The notes: generated by a model not told the origin, from the sequence alone. A stretch of DNA of 47,188 bases from Verrucomicrobia bacterium ADurb.Bin006 (GCA_002071485.1 MWFF01000067.1:1-47188), one strand, 5' to 3'; numbered from the stretch's first letter, positions 15,880 to 24,425 are shown. Made by a program: numbers and translations.

Positions 15880-16247
15880 GCGCGGTCCTTTTCGAACTCC
15901 GCCAGGGTGCCGGCGAATGGCTTGAGCCCGTGTTTCAACTCGCGTCGGATGCCGATCAGGAGCCAGGCCGAGCCGCCGCCATAGAGGAGGGTCAAGCCGA
16001 CGAACGCAGCGATGGGCGACCTTGGCCAGAGCAGCCAGATGAGGCCGGCCGTGAGCGTGCCCAGGGCCAGCAGCGCGAGAATCGCGGCCGCGGCCACGCG
16101 CAGGAGGAGATCGATCAACCGGACCTTCTCCTGCTGCAACTCGACCGTCAACAGCTCGAAGCGCGTTCGCGCGAGAGCCAGCACGGACTCGATCGCGCCG
16201 AGCAACGAGGCGAAGAAGCCTTGAGGCGACTTCGGTTCGGTTGCCAT
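15858..16247 (-). CDS. YqjE-like / holin-superfamily membrane protein
   Basis: This 129-residue protein has an amphipathic start (GFFASLLGAIESVLALARTRFELLTVELQQEK), then two transmembrane helices (LLRVAAAAILALLALGTLTA and AAFVGLTLLYGGGSAWLLIG) and a charged tail. This is the pattern of the phage-holin 3-6 / YqjE family of inner-membrane proteins. It is the middle gene of a three-gene minus-strand run with a DUF883 gene 4 bases upstream and a YqjK-like gene overlapping downstream. In enterobacteria the equivalent set is induced in stationary phase and by osmotic stress. That regulation is family knowledge, not something visible here. Confidence 0.85.
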   Translation of the reverse strand: MATEPKSPQGFFASLLGAIESVLALARTRFELLTVELQQEKVRLIDLLLRVAAAAILALLALGTLTAGLIWLLWPRSPIAAFVGLTLLYGGGSAWLLIGIRRELKHGLKPFAGTLAEFEKDRACFRVGR

Positions 16248-16251
16248 GAGG

Positions 16252-16578
16252 CTATCTGCGTCCCAGCAACAGGCCGAACAACAGGCCGACGCCGAAAGAC
16301 GCGCCGATGGATTCGTACGGGTGGTCGCGGATCAGGCGGTCGGCCGCCTTGGCGCCGGCGAGGGCTCTGTCTTCGAGTTGAGTGGCGGTGGCTTTAGCCT
16401 TGTCGACCGAGGCCTGGAGGCGGGCTTTGATTTCCGCGGTCTTGCCGCTGGTGTCGCCCACGCCCGCCTTGAGCAACTCCTCGGCGTCGCGGATGAGGAC
16501 GCGGAGATCCTCGGCGACTTTTTCGCGGCTGATCTTGGCCGGCTCTTCGATGTTATGGAAATAGGTTTCCATGGTCAT
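16252..16578 (-). CDS. DUF883 (YqjD/ElaB-type) membrane-anchored protein
   Basis: This is a 108-residue protein from ATG 16578. It is a long charged helix (KISREKVAEDLRVLIRDAEELL, then KTAEIKARLQASVDKAKATA) ending in a glycine-rich C-terminal anchor (ASFGVGLLFGLLLGRR) preceded by DHPYESIG. DHPY...G plus a C-terminal helix is the DUF883 signature. In E. coli, YqjD and ElaB are tail-anchored and bind ribosomes in stationary phase. An upstream extension of the frame to 16878 exists but is not family-like. It is the first gene of the yqjD-E-K-like run. Confidence 0.88.
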   Translation of the reverse strand: MTMETYFHNIEEPAKISREKVAEDLRVLIRDAEELLKAGVGDTSGKTAEIKARLQASVDKAKATATQLEDRALAGAKAADRLIRDHPYESIGASFGVGLLFGLLLGRR

Positions 16579-16688
16579 GTCCGTATCTTTCACTTGTTGC
16601 GGCGGCGGGCTCGCCGGTGGGAGAGCCCCACGTCGCCCAGACTCAACTTGGAGCGCGAAACGGCGCGAGTCGAGCCGAAAGTTGAACG

Positions 16689-17087
16689 TTATTCGTACGT
16701 TTTCGAAAGCTGCTCGAACCGTTTGTAGACCGGGGATGCGGGCGTGATGCGCTGCCGGATTTCCGCCAGAACACGCCGGGCCTCGGCGACATTCGAGCGC
16801 CCGACCAACAGCACATAATCCAGCTCGATGTCCGTCAGCCGCGGATCCTGGATTTCGCTTTGGTGCTGGGCCAGCCATCGGCCCACGCCCTGGGCCCCCT
16901 CGCGTTTGGCCGCCTCATAACTCTCTTCGACGCTGGCGGCCATGCCCGGCAGTTTGCCCGGGGCGGGCGCTTGCCCGCCGTCTTGCCGCACCGGGGTGGT
17001 GGCGATTTCCTTTTTGGCGTAGTGGCTGAACTTCCAGCCCAGCCAGACCAGGGCCACTACCATGACAACGGTCAGGAATTGTCTCAT
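16689..17087 (-). CDS. Small membrane-anchored protein of unknown function
   Basis: This is a 132-residue protein with one N-terminal transmembrane or signal-anchor helix (FLTVVMVVALVWLGWKFS), a Gly/Pro/Ala/Gln-rich linker, and a mostly helical C-terminal domain (SVEESYEAAKREGAQGVGRW, then LDYVLLVGRSNVAEARRVLAEI). I do not recognise a family. Its ATG overlaps the murA stop (ATGA), so it is probably co-translated with murA as the last gene of a prmC-murA operon. It should face the periplasm. Confidence 0.75.
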   Translation of the reverse strand: MRQFLTVVMVVALVWLGWKFSHYAKKEIATTPVRQDGGQAPAPGKLPGMAASVEESYEAAKREGAQGVGRWLAQHQSEIQDPRLTDIELDYVLLVGRSNVAEARRVLAEIRQRITPASPVYKRFEQLSKTYE

Positions 17088-18346
17088 GAGTCGGAGAGTC
17101 GTTGAATCCGGGCGCCGAGCCGACGCAGTTTGTCGTCGATGCGCTCGTAGCCGCGGTCGAGGTGGTAAATGCGTTTCACGTGCGTCCGGCCCCGGGCGAC
17201 AAGGCTGGCGATCACCAGCGCGGCCGAAGCGCGCAGGTCGCTCGCCATCACCGGCGCGCCGCTCAAGACCGAGGGGCCCTTGACGACGGCGCTGGGTCCT
17301 TCGATCGTGATGTCGGCGCCCAGCCGCGCCAATTCGCTCACGTGCATGAACCGGGTCTCGAAGATGCGCTCGGTGAGGATGCTGATGCCGGACGCCTGGG
17401 TCATTAACACCATCATCTGCGCCTGGGCGTCAGTCGGGAACCCGGCGTACGGCTGCGTGGTGACATCCACGGGGCGCAGCCGCCGCCCGCCCTTGACCGT
17501 CAAGTTCCCGCCGGCGCGATCGAGTCGAACGCCTGCTTCCTCGAGCTTGTCGAGGACCGCGTGGAGATGTTCGGGACGCGCGCCCCGCAGGGTCACTTCG
17601 CCGCGCGAACACGCCGCCGCAATGGCAAAGGTCGCCGCCTCGATCCGATCCGGGATGGCCTCGTGCTCCGCGCCGTGCAGTTCCTTGACGCCGGTGATCG
17701 TGATGGTGGGACTGCCGGCGCCCGTGATTTGCGCCCCCATCGCATTGAGGAATTCGGCCAGGTCAACAATCTCCGGTTCGCAGGCGGCGCTCTGGATCAC
17801 CGTCACCCCCTCGGCCAGCGTCGCGGCCATCATGACGTTGGCCGTGCCCAAAACGGTCGGGCCAGCGCGCCCGCCCAGGAACATGGCCGAGCCCTTCAGC
17901 CGCCGGGTCTGCGCGCAGACGTACCCGCTGTCAATCTGGATTTTCGCTCCCAGGGCGCGAAGTCCTTTGAGATGGAGATCGATCGGGCGGGTGCCGATGA
18001 CGCATCCGCCAGGCAGTGAGACTTTGGCTTGTCCCAAGCGCCCCAGCAGCGGGCCTAGAAGGCAGACGGAGCCGCGCATCTTGCGCACCAGGTCGTAGTC
18101 GCAGAAGCCGCGGATGCGATTGGCCTCGATCGAGACGGTGTCGCCCTGGGACCGGACTTTGGCGCCCACCGCGGTCAGGATGCGAACCATGAACGCCACG
18201 TCGCTCAACGCCGGCACGCGCCGAATCACGCACGGCTCACGGGTCAGCAGCGCCGCCGCCATCAGCGGCAACACAGCATTCTTGGCCCCGCTGATTGTGA
18301 CCTCGCCTTCCAGCGGTCGCCCGCCCTCGATCAACAGACTGTACAT
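17084..18346 (-). CDS. murA: UDP-N-acetylglucosamine 1-carboxyvinyltransferase
   Basis: This 420-residue enzyme catalyses the first committed step of peptidoglycan synthesis, transferring enolpyruvate from PEP to UDP-GlcNAc in the cytoplasm. ATG 18346 gives MYSLLIEGGRPLEGEVTISG, the normal start; the frame is open upstream without homology. The catalytic cysteine is in SLPGGCVIGTRPIDLHL at residue 115, the E. coli number, so fosfomycin sensitivity at this site is expected. The early lysine (SGAKNAVLP) and LRASAALVIA near the end are also intact. It lies between prmC (94 bases upstream) and a small anchored protein whose start overlaps its stop. Confidence 0.97.
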   Translation of the reverse strand: MYSLLIEGGRPLEGEVTISGAKNAVLPLMAAALLTREPCVIRRVPALSDVAFMVRILTAVGAKVRSQGDTVSIEANRIRGFCDYDLVRKMRGSVCLLGPLLGRLGQAKVSLPGGCVIGTRPIDLHLKGLRALGAKIQIDSGYVCAQTRRLKGSAMFLGGRAGPTVLGTANVMMAATLAEGVTVIQSAACEPEIVDLAEFLNAMGAQITGAGSPTITITGVKELHGAEHEAIPDRIEAATFAIAAACSRGEVTLRGARPEHLHAVLDKLEEAGVRLDRAGGNLTVKGGRRLRPVDVTTQPYAGFPTDAQAQMMVLMTQASGISILTERIFETRFMHVSELARLGADITIEGPSAVVKGPSVLSGAPVMASDLRASAALVIASLVARGRTHVKRIYHLDRGYERIDDKLRRLGARIQRLSDS

Positions 18347-18440
18347 GGCACGCAACTTGTTCCCCGCGCCGCATCGAGACGGCGCGCCCCGTCCGTCTCC
18401 CCGACACACCGGCCGCGGCTGGACTGTGGGCGGCAATGTT

Positions 18441-19301
18441 TCATCTTCGGGCAGGCCGCGCAATCAAGATTCGTTCCCGCCCGCTCAGATCGGCCTCGAC
18501 GGCCTCGACGATCCAGCCGTGTCGAACGAAGAGGTCTGAAACGGCTGTGGCCTGGCCATCACCGAATTCGACCAGAAGATGGCCGGATCGGTTCAGGCGA
18601 GCCGCAGCCCCGGCGGCCAATTGGCGGATCACGTCCAGACCGTCTGGACCTCCGTCGAGTGCCGGGCGCGGATCGTGATCGCGGACCTCCGGGGCGAGAC
18701 GCTCGATCTCGACGCTCGGGATGTAGGGAGGATTGGCGACAATGACGTCGAAGTGCAGCCCCGGGCGAACCGCGGCCAGGCCGTCGCCGCGCGCCCATTC
18801 AATGCGGTCGGCGACTCCTTGTCGTTCCGCGTTCGCGCGGGCCCGGACCAGGGCCGGTTCGGAGATATCGAGGGCGGTGATGTGCGCGGCGGGGCAATGC
18901 CGGGCCAGAGCGATGGCCAGGCAACCGCTGCCGGTCCCGAAGTCCAAGACCGCCGGCGCGGCGACCGGCAAAGTCTCGAGAAGTGTCCAGGCGCGCTCGG
19001 CCAGGACCTCGGTTTCCGGGCGCGGGATCAGGACATCAGGGCCGACAGCGAGTTCGAACCCGCAGAACGACACCAGGCCGGTCAGGTGCTGCAAGGGCTC
19101 GCGGTTGCCGCGGCGGCGGACCAGTGCGCGGACCGTTGCCAGATCGGATTCGCCGAGGGTGCGCTCGAAGTTCAGGTAGAGCTGGAGCCGGGGCAGCTTC
19201 AGCACATGGGCCAGGAGCAACTCGATTTGCAGCCGGGGCGAGTCCACCCCCTTCTGAGCCAGGTAGTCGGTGCTGCGTCGAATGACTTCCAAGACCGTCA
19301 C
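18441..19301 (-). CDS. prmC: Peptide chain release factor N5-glutamine methyltransferase
   Basis: This is a 286-residue SAM-dependent methyltransferase that modifies the GGQ glutamine of release factors RF1 and RF2. The start is taken as GTG 19301 (VTVLEVIRRSTDYLAQKGVD), where the N-terminal helical domain begins; an ATG at 19340 is possible. Domain order is the PrmC/HemK N-terminal helical domain (RLQIELLLAHVL), the linker FELAVGPDVLIPRPETEVLA, the SAM-binding DFGTGSGCLAIALA, and the catalytic NPPY (VIVANPPYIPSVE). Upstream is the divergent argB, and downstream is murA. prfA, its usual partner, is not in the window. Confidence 0.93.
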   Translation of the reverse strand: MTVLEVIRRSTDYLAQKGVDSPRLQIELLLAHVLKLPRLQLYLNFERTLGESDLATVRALVRRRGNREPLQHLTGLVSFCGFELAVGPDVLIPRPETEVLAERAWTLLETLPVAAPAVLDFGTGSGCLAIALARHCPAAHITALDISEPALVRARANAERQGVADRIEWARGDGLAAVRPGLHFDVIVANPPYIPSVEIERLAPEVRDHDPRPALDGGPDGLDVIRQLAAGAAARLNRSGHLLVEFGDGQATAVSDLFVRHGWIVEAVEADLSGRERILIARPARR

Positions 19302-19478
19302 AAGACAAGAGTAACGCCGCCGGTCGGCGGGGTCAGCCACGAACTATGCACAACGTCAGAAGTGACACCGCGTGGGGGCATGCGGCCAACAACGCCCTGT
19401 AGGCCGGCGCCTCTGACCGGGCGTCATTGACTTATGACGCTGCCTATCGAAATGCTGATGGCCGTTGACGGCGGGGCC

Positions 19479-19508
19479 TTGGCGTGATAGCCCCTGTGCT
19501 CGGATAAT
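19479..19508 (+). promoter_or_regulatory. Possible sigma-70-type promoter of argB
   Basis: TTGGCG (19479-19484) and GATAAT (19503-19508) are separated by 18 bases, and the -10 box ends 30 bases before the argB ATG. It fits the divergent arrangement with prmC. This is sequence likeness only. Confidence 0.35.
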
Positions 19509-19538
19509 GTTGGAGTCTTTTTCGCCAGTCCCAAACCG

Positions 19539-20414
19539 ATGCAAGACCTGATCTCGAAAGCCGCGACACTGCTCGAGGCTTTGCCCTATCTGCAGAAGTA
19601 CAGCGGGGCCACGTTTGTCGTCAAATACGGCGGCAGCTTCATGGACTCGCCCGACCCGGTCATCCGGACCAGCGTTGCGCGGGACATTGTTTTTCTCGAG
19701 GCTGCGGAGATCAATCCCGTCGTGGTGCATGGGGGCGGCAAGGCGATCACGCGCGCCATGGAAAAAGCGGGGCTGAAGGCGCAATTCGTCCAGGGCCAGC
19801 GGGTTACGGACGAGGCGACGGTGCGGGTGGTCGATGCGGTGCTTTCGGGCGAGATCAATCCGGAGGTGGTGACAACGATCAGCTCGTTAGGCGGGCTGGC
19901 CAGGGGTTTCGCCGGCACGGAGGTTTTCACCTGTCGGAAGCTTCTGGTGCACGGGCCGGACGGGCAGCCGCTGGACATCGGTTTCGTGGGCGAAGTGACC
20001 GGCGTGAACACAGCCCCGCTCCTGGCCTGCATCGAGAAGGGGATCACGCCCGTGATCAGCCCCACCGCGCGGGACAAGGACGGCCAGGTGTACAACTGCA
20101 ATGCGGACGTCGCGGCGGCGCGCGCGGCCATCGCGTTGCGCGCGCGGCGGCTGGTTTTCATGAGCGATGTGCCGGGCTTGCTGCGCGACCCCAAGGACCC
20201 CGCCACGGTGATTCCGCATCTGCGCGTCAGCGAGGTGGACGCTCTCAAGCACGCCGGGATTGTCGAGCGGGGCATGATTCCCAAAGTCGACAGCGCGGTC
20301 GCCGCCATTCGGGCCGGGGTCGACAAGGTCTCGTTCGTCGACGGACGCGTGCCTCACGCGGTGCTTCTCGAGATATTCACCGACGAAGGCGTTGGGACGG
20401 AGGTGGTGCTCTAG
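19539..20414 (+). CDS. argB: Acetylglutamate kinase
   Basis: This 291-residue amino-acid kinase phosphorylates N-acetylglutamate in arginine synthesis. Seen motifs are the ATP-phosphate-binding VVKYGGSFM near residue 30 and NPVVVHGGGKAITRAMEKAG. Also present are the substrate-binding VYNCNADVAAARAAIALRA, the segment LVFMSDVPGLLRD, and GMIPKVDSAVAAIRAGV towards the end. The long N-terminal helix (MQDLISKAATLLEALPYLQK) is of the type that forms the arginine-sensitive hexamer in regulated enzymes, so feedback inhibition by arginine is plausible. An aminotransferase of the ArgD type follows 64 bases downstream. Confidence 0.96.
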   Translation: MQDLISKAATLLEALPYLQKYSGATFVVKYGGSFMDSPDPVIRTSVARDIVFLEAAEINPVVVHGGGKAITRAMEKAGLKAQFVQGQRVTDEATVRVVDAVLSGEINPEVVTTISSLGGLARGFAGTEVFTCRKLLVHGPDGQPLDIGFVGEVTGVNTAPLLACIEKGITPVISPTARDKDGQVYNCNADVAAARAAIALRARRLVFMSDVPGLLRDPKDPATVIPHLRVSEVDALKHAGIVERGMIPKVDSAVAAIRAGVDKVSFVDGRVPHAVLLEIFTDEGVGTEVVL

Positions 20415-20478
20415 CCCCATATTGCGCAAATCCGGGCTGGCCCGCCGGACGCCGCTTGGATCGGACGGACTCCCTTTT

Positions 20479-21765
20479 ATGAAAGACATCATTCCGCCTC
20501 CACCCATCATCGCCAATCAGTTCGAGACGGTGCGCGAGCTTTTCCAGAAGTACGTCGTGCCGAGCTACGGCCGCTTCGACCTCGCGTTCGCCCGCGGCGC
20601 CGGCAGTTTCCTTTGCGATGTGTCCGGGAAGCGCTACCTCGACCTGGGCAGCGGGATTGCCGTCTGCTCGCTGGGCCATGCGCATCCGGAAATCACTGAG
20701 GCCCTGATCGAGCAGTCGCGGAAGATGGTGCACATCTCGAATCTCTATTACCACGAGCCCCAGGGGCGCCTTGCGGAACAGATCGTACGCCTGCTGGCGC
20801 CCGGCAAGGTGTTCTTCGCCAACTCGGGTGGCGAGGCCAACGAGGGCCTCTTCAAGCTGGCCCGCAAGTTCGGACACGACGAGGGCCGGTTCGAGATTCT
20901 CACCGCGCTGAATTCCTTTCACGGCCGGACGCTGGCAGGTATCGCGGCCACCGGTCAGGACAAGGTCAAGAGAGGATTCGAGCCGATGGTGGCCGGGTTC
21001 CGCCACGTCCCCTTCAACGACCTCGAGGCAATGCGCCAGGCGCTTTCCCCGGCGACGGTGGCCATCCTGATCGAGGGCGTCCAGGGCGAAGGCGGCATCA
21101 CCCCCGCCAGCCCCGAGTACCTGCTTGGACTCCGCGCCCTGTGCGACGAAAAGAGACTCCTCTTGCTTATGGACGGCGTCCAGTGCGGTTATTTCCGCAC
21201 CGGCCGGTTCCAGAGTTTCCAGCGCATTCTCGAAGGGGTGTCCGGCGCCGACGGTTTTCTGCCCGATGGGGTGTCGATGGCGAAATCGCTCGGGGGCGGT
21301 TTTCCGATCAGCGCGTTCTGGGTGCGGGCGCCGCACGCCGACCTGCTCAGTCCCGGACTCCACGCCACCACGTTTGGCGGCACGCCGCTGGCCTGCGCGG
21401 TGGCGATGAAGGTGCTCGAAGTCGTCGGGCGCGACCGATTGGCCGACAACGCGCGAACCGTGGGGGCACGCCTCAAGGCCGGTCTCGAAAACCTCGCGCG
21501 CCAGTTCCCTCGAGTCCTCACGAACGTGCGCGGATTGGGGCTCATGATCGGTTTCGAACTGGCGGAGAAGGAGGCCATTCCGGCGTTCGCTACCGGGCCA
21601 AAAACGGCGGCGACCCAGTTTGTCGATCGCCTGCACGCGGCTGGCGTGCTCACCGTGCCGGCCGGGGCGCGGGTTGTGCGGCTGCTCCCCCCCTTGAACC
21701 TGAACCGCGCCGAAGCGGACGAAGGCCTTGCGATCATCGAGCGGGTGGTTCGCAGCCTGGCGTGA
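20479..21765 (+). CDS. argD: Class III aminotransferase, acetylornithine transaminase-like
   Basis: This is a 428-residue PLP enzyme from ATG 20479 (MKDIIPPPPIIANQFETVRE). Family marks are YLDLGSGIAVCSLGHAHPE, FFANSGGEANEGLFKLAR for PLP phosphate, SFHGRTLAGIAATGQ, EGVQGEGGITPAS, the PLP-ring aspartate in LLMDGVQCGYFRTG (usual DEVQ reads DGVQ) and the Schiff-base lysine 269 in SMAKSLGGGFPIS. The position directly after argB supports N-acetylornithine aminotransferase (ArgD). A related omega-aminotransferase such as 4-aminobutyrate aminotransferase is less likely. Confidence 0.88.
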   Translation: MKDIIPPPPIIANQFETVRELFQKYVVPSYGRFDLAFARGAGSFLCDVSGKRYLDLGSGIAVCSLGHAHPEITEALIEQSRKMVHISNLYYHEPQGRLAEQIVRLLAPGKVFFANSGGEANEGLFKLARKFGHDEGRFEILTALNSFHGRTLAGIAATGQDKVKRGFEPMVAGFRHVPFNDLEAMRQALSPATVAILIEGVQGEGGITPASPEYLLGLRALCDEKRLLLLMDGVQCGYFRTGRFQSFQRILEGVSGADGFLPDGVSMAKSLGGGFPISAFWVRAPHADLLSPGLHATTFGGTPLACAVAMKVLEVVGRDRLADNARTVGARLKAGLENLARQFPRVLTNVRGLGLMIGFELAEKEAIPAFATGPKTAATQFVDRLHAAGVLTVPAGARVVRLLPPLNLNRAEADEGLAIIERVVRSLA

Positions 21766-21850
21766 AGCTGCGCGGTGTGGTCGCCAGCCCCGTCTGCCTG
21801 TTTACCAAGCATCGGCAAGGCTTTCGCCTTATCGGGCTTGCGGCGGAAGC

Positions 21851-22027
21851 GTTAACTCGAACATGCGGGTCAGTCAGCGCGGGGGCACGAAGCTGGTGGA
21901 CATCTACTACGACCTGACCACCGCGGGGACCAACGCAACTCAGGTCGCCGTAGCCGTCTCGACCTACGGCGGCCTGTCCTACACACTGCCGACCACGAAT
22001 TTCGCCGGAGCAGTTAGTTCCGATTGA
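21851..22027 (+). pseudogene. Fragment of a domain that precedes sulfatase-modifying-factor modules
   Basis: The frame reads VNSNMRVSQRGGTKLVDIYY, then DLTTAGTNATQVAVAVSTYG, then GLSYTLPTTNFAGAVSSD and a stop. It matches the N-terminal beta-sandwich that precedes formylglycine-generating-enzyme (SUMF1) modules in verrucomicrobial exported proteins. That domain normally continues with many more residues. Here it ends inside the sequence that becomes the TTTGCACAGACC transposon-end-like repeat. No start codon with a signal peptide is seen upstream, so the fragment appears truncated on both sides. Confidence 0.6.
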
Positions 22028-22043
22028 TCTTTGCACAGACCCT
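22012..22043 (+). repeat. Transposon-end-like repeat, second copy
   Basis: AGTTAGTTCCGATTGATCTT followed by TGCACAGACCC is closely similar to 11091-11119 (TTACTTCCGATCAATTTTTG, then CACAGACCC), with about four differences. It coincides with the broken end of a gene fragment, as expected for an insertion-element terminus or excision scar. No transposase is next to it. Confidence 0.6.
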
Positions 22044-22221
22044 TAATCCGGTCGATTTCTCGCAGGTCTAGATGGCCTCGGCGGAGGTGAATTTCTGGAC
22101 GGGAGAATGTCTGTCGCCTTGCCTGTAACGAAAGACGCTTTGAACTTGTTGCCCCCGGGGCGGTCTTGGTCCATCCTGGAAAGCGAGAAACGCAGCGCGC
22201 GCAGGACTGTCAATAGAACTC

Positions 22222-23274
22222 ATGCCCAACCGTGACGAAATCATGGCCGCCCTCAAGGCGGTGAAATACCCCGGCTATTCCCGCGACATTGTGTCGTTTG
22301 GCCTGGTCAAGGAAGTGTCGGCCGACGCCGGCGCGGTCAGCGTTAATCTCACGCTGCCATCCAACAGCCCGCAGTTGGCGGCGCAGATCAGGGCCGATTG
22401 CCAGCAGGCGCTGCGCGCCCTGCCGGGTGTCGACGAGGTCCGTGTCGAGATCCAACAACCGACCGGACCGAATGCAGGGCCGGCCGGCCCCAATCCCTGG
22501 GCGCAACAGAGTCGCGTCCCGGGTATCAAACGCGTGATCGCCGTTGCGAGCGGAAAGGGGGGCGTGGGCAAGAGCACCGTCTCGGTGAATCTCGCCTGCG
22601 CGCTGCAACGCTTGGGCGCGCGGGTAGGATTGCTCGATTGCGACATTTACGGCCCGACCATCCCGCTGATGATGGGGCTCAGGCAGCGTCCGACTGTGAG
22701 CGATCGCGAGACCCTGGTTCCCCCCGTGAATCACGGAGTGAAGCTGATGAGCATCGGTTTCCTGGTCGAGGACGATCAACCGGTGATCTGGCGCGGGCCG
22801 CTCATCACCAAGACCATCCAACAGTTCCTGTTCTCGGTGGACTGGGGGGACCTCGATTACCTCCTGGTCGATCTGCCCCCCGGGACGGGCGATGCCCAAC
22901 TGTCGCTGTGTCAGACTGTGCCGCTGGACGGCGGGGTCGTGGTGACCACACCGCAGGAAGCCTCGCTGGGCGTGGTGCGCAAGGGGATTGGGATGTTCGA
23001 GAAGGTCAACGTCGCCATTCTCGGCCTTGTCGAGAACATGAGCTACTTCACCGCGCCGAGCGGGGAGCGCATCGAGATCTTCGGGCACGGAGGTGGTCGG
23101 GCCGAGGCCGAGCGCCGAAGCATCCCATTCCTTGGCGAGATTCCTCTGTTCACCCAAATCCGCGAGGGTGGAGACCGCGGCGTGCCGATTGTGGTCTCGG
23201 CGCCGCAATCGAAGCCCGGCGAGGCATTCATGGCGGTCGCTGAGAGGCTGCATCGCATGACCGCCGCGACATGA
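22222..23274 (+). CDS. apbC: Mrp/ApbC-type ATP-binding iron-sulfur carrier-like protein
   Basis: This is a 350-residue P-loop NTPase of the Mrp/NBP35 family, normally involved in iron-sulfur cluster delivery in the cytoplasm. Residues 1-85 form the MIP18/DUF59 domain (MAALKAVKYPGYSRDIVSFG). The deviant Walker A is ASGKGGVGKSTVSVNLACAL near residue 110, followed by LLDCDIYGPTIPLMMG, WRGPLITKTIQQFL and the Walker B region YLLVDLPPGTGDAQLS. The segment NMSYFTAPSGERIEIFGHGG lacks the CxxC found in many Mrp proteins, which ligates a bridging cluster in ApbC. Some bacterial Mrp proteins lack it naturally. It is probably co-transcribed with the pfkA-like gene 12 bases downstream. Confidence 0.93.
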   Translation: MPNRDEIMAALKAVKYPGYSRDIVSFGLVKEVSADAGAVSVNLTLPSNSPQLAAQIRADCQQALRALPGVDEVRVEIQQPTGPNAGPAGPNPWAQQSRVPGIKRVIAVASGKGGVGKSTVSVNLACALQRLGARVGLLDCDIYGPTIPLMMGLRQRPTVSDRETLVPPVNHGVKLMSIGFLVEDDQPVIWRGPLITKTIQQFLFSVDWGDLDYLLVDLPPGTGDAQLSLCQTVPLDGGVVVTTPQEASLGVVRKGIGMFEKVNVAILGLVENMSYFTAPSGERIEIFGHGGGRAEAERRSIPFLGEIPLFTQIREGGDRGVPIVVSAPQSKPGEAFMAVAERLHRMTAAT

Positions 23275-23286
23275 AGTGAACCCCTC

Positions 23287-24369
23287 ATGAAAACACGCAT
23301 CGGCATCCTGACTGGCGGAGGCGATTGCCCCGGTCTCAACGCAGTGATCCGCGCGGTCGTCAAGACAGCCGCCAAACGGGATTGGGAGACCGTGGGTATC
23401 CTGGGAGGTTTCGACGGTCTGTTGCCTCCGCGGCGCACCCGACTCCTGGACTACCACGAAATGGACGGCCTCCTCTTCGTCGGCGGGACAATCCTCGGCA
23501 CCGCCAACAAGGGGCAATTCACGGCGAAGATCGGCCACGGCATCGCCCAACGGATTCCGGACGACATCTTGGAGGCGGCTCGGACGACCGTGAGCGAATT
23601 GGGGCTGCGCGCGTTGGTGGTGGTGGGAGGGGACGGCTCTCTGAGCATTGCCCAGCAACTCCACGAGAAAGGCATCCCGCTGGTCGGGGTGCCCAAGACC
23701 ATCGACAACGACCTCGAAGCAACGGCCATCACGTTCGGATTCGACTCCGCGGTGGATTGCGCCACCGACGCTCTCGACCGTTTGCGCACCACCGCCGAAA
23801 GCCACGGCCGGGTGATGGTCCTGGAGGTGATGGGGCGATATGCCGGGTGGATTGCGATGTACGCCGGGATTGCCGGCGGCGGCGATGTCATTCTCATCCC
23901 GGAGATTCCTTTCCGCTTCGATCGGATTTGCGCGAAGATCGCCGAACGCGAGCAGGACGGACGCCGATTCACGCTCGTCGTCGTGGCCGAAGGGGCGCAC
24001 GAACACGGTGGCACCTACGCAACAAGCGGCCCGCAAGAGACCAATCGCGAAGCCCGGCTCGGGGGCATAGGCGCCCGTGTGGCCGAGGAAATCCAGAAAC
24101 GGACCGGCAAGGAGGCCCGCGTATGCGTGCTCGGGCATCTGCAACGCGGCGGGCGCCCGACAACGTTCGACCGACTCCTCTGCACCCGTTTCGGGGCCAA
24201 CGCGGTCCGCTTGATCGCCGAGGAACGCTACGGCTGCATGGTCGCGTTCCGCCCGCCCGATATGGTCCCAGTCCCGATCACCGAGGCCATCGGACGCCTT
24301 CGCCACGTGCCGGTCGACGGCGATTTCGTCCGCACGGCCCGTGCCCTGGGCATCAGCCTTGGCGATTAG
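23287..24369 (+). CDS. pfkA: 6-phosphofructokinase
   Basis: This 360-residue enzyme phosphorylates fructose 6-phosphate in glycolysis. Motifs are TGGGDCPGLNAVIRAVVK at the N-terminus, GGTILGTANKGQF, VVGGDGSLSIAQQL, and the catalytic loop PKTIDNDLEATAITFGFDSA. Further motifs are EVMGRYAGWIAMYAGIAGG and LGHLQRGGRPTTFDRLL. The phosphate-donor residues are mixed. Glycine in GGDGS is as in ATP enzymes, whereas lysine in PKTIDND is as in pyrophosphate enzymes. This combination is known in group III enzymes such as actinobacterial ATP-dependent PFKs, so the donor is uncertain, with ATP somewhat favoured. Confidence 0.94.
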   Translation: MKTRIGILTGGGDCPGLNAVIRAVVKTAAKRDWETVGILGGFDGLLPPRRTRLLDYHEMDGLLFVGGTILGTANKGQFTAKIGHGIAQRIPDDILEAARTTVSELGLRALVVVGGDGSLSIAQQLHEKGIPLVGVPKTIDNDLEATAITFGFDSAVDCATDALDRLRTTAESHGRVMVLEVMGRYAGWIAMYAGIAGGGDVILIPEIPFRFDRICAKIAEREQDGRRFTLVVVAEGAHEHGGTYATSGPQETNREARLGGIGARVAEEIQKRTGKEARVCVLGHLQRGGRPTTFDRLLCTRFGANAVRLIAEERYGCMVAFRPPDMVPVPITEAIGRLRHVPVDGDFVRTARALGISLGD

Positions 24370-24425
24370 CCTAACCACTCACGTACGGACAACGGAATCT
24401 CCATGACCAAAAAGACAACCCTCCA

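Noticed and set aside
22210..24378. 722-codon open frame on the minus strand
   Set aside because: It is antisense to apbC and pfkA, which carry full sets of family motifs. It reflects the lack of stops in GC-rich DNA, and its translation is rich in His, Arg, Asp and Gln with no domain.
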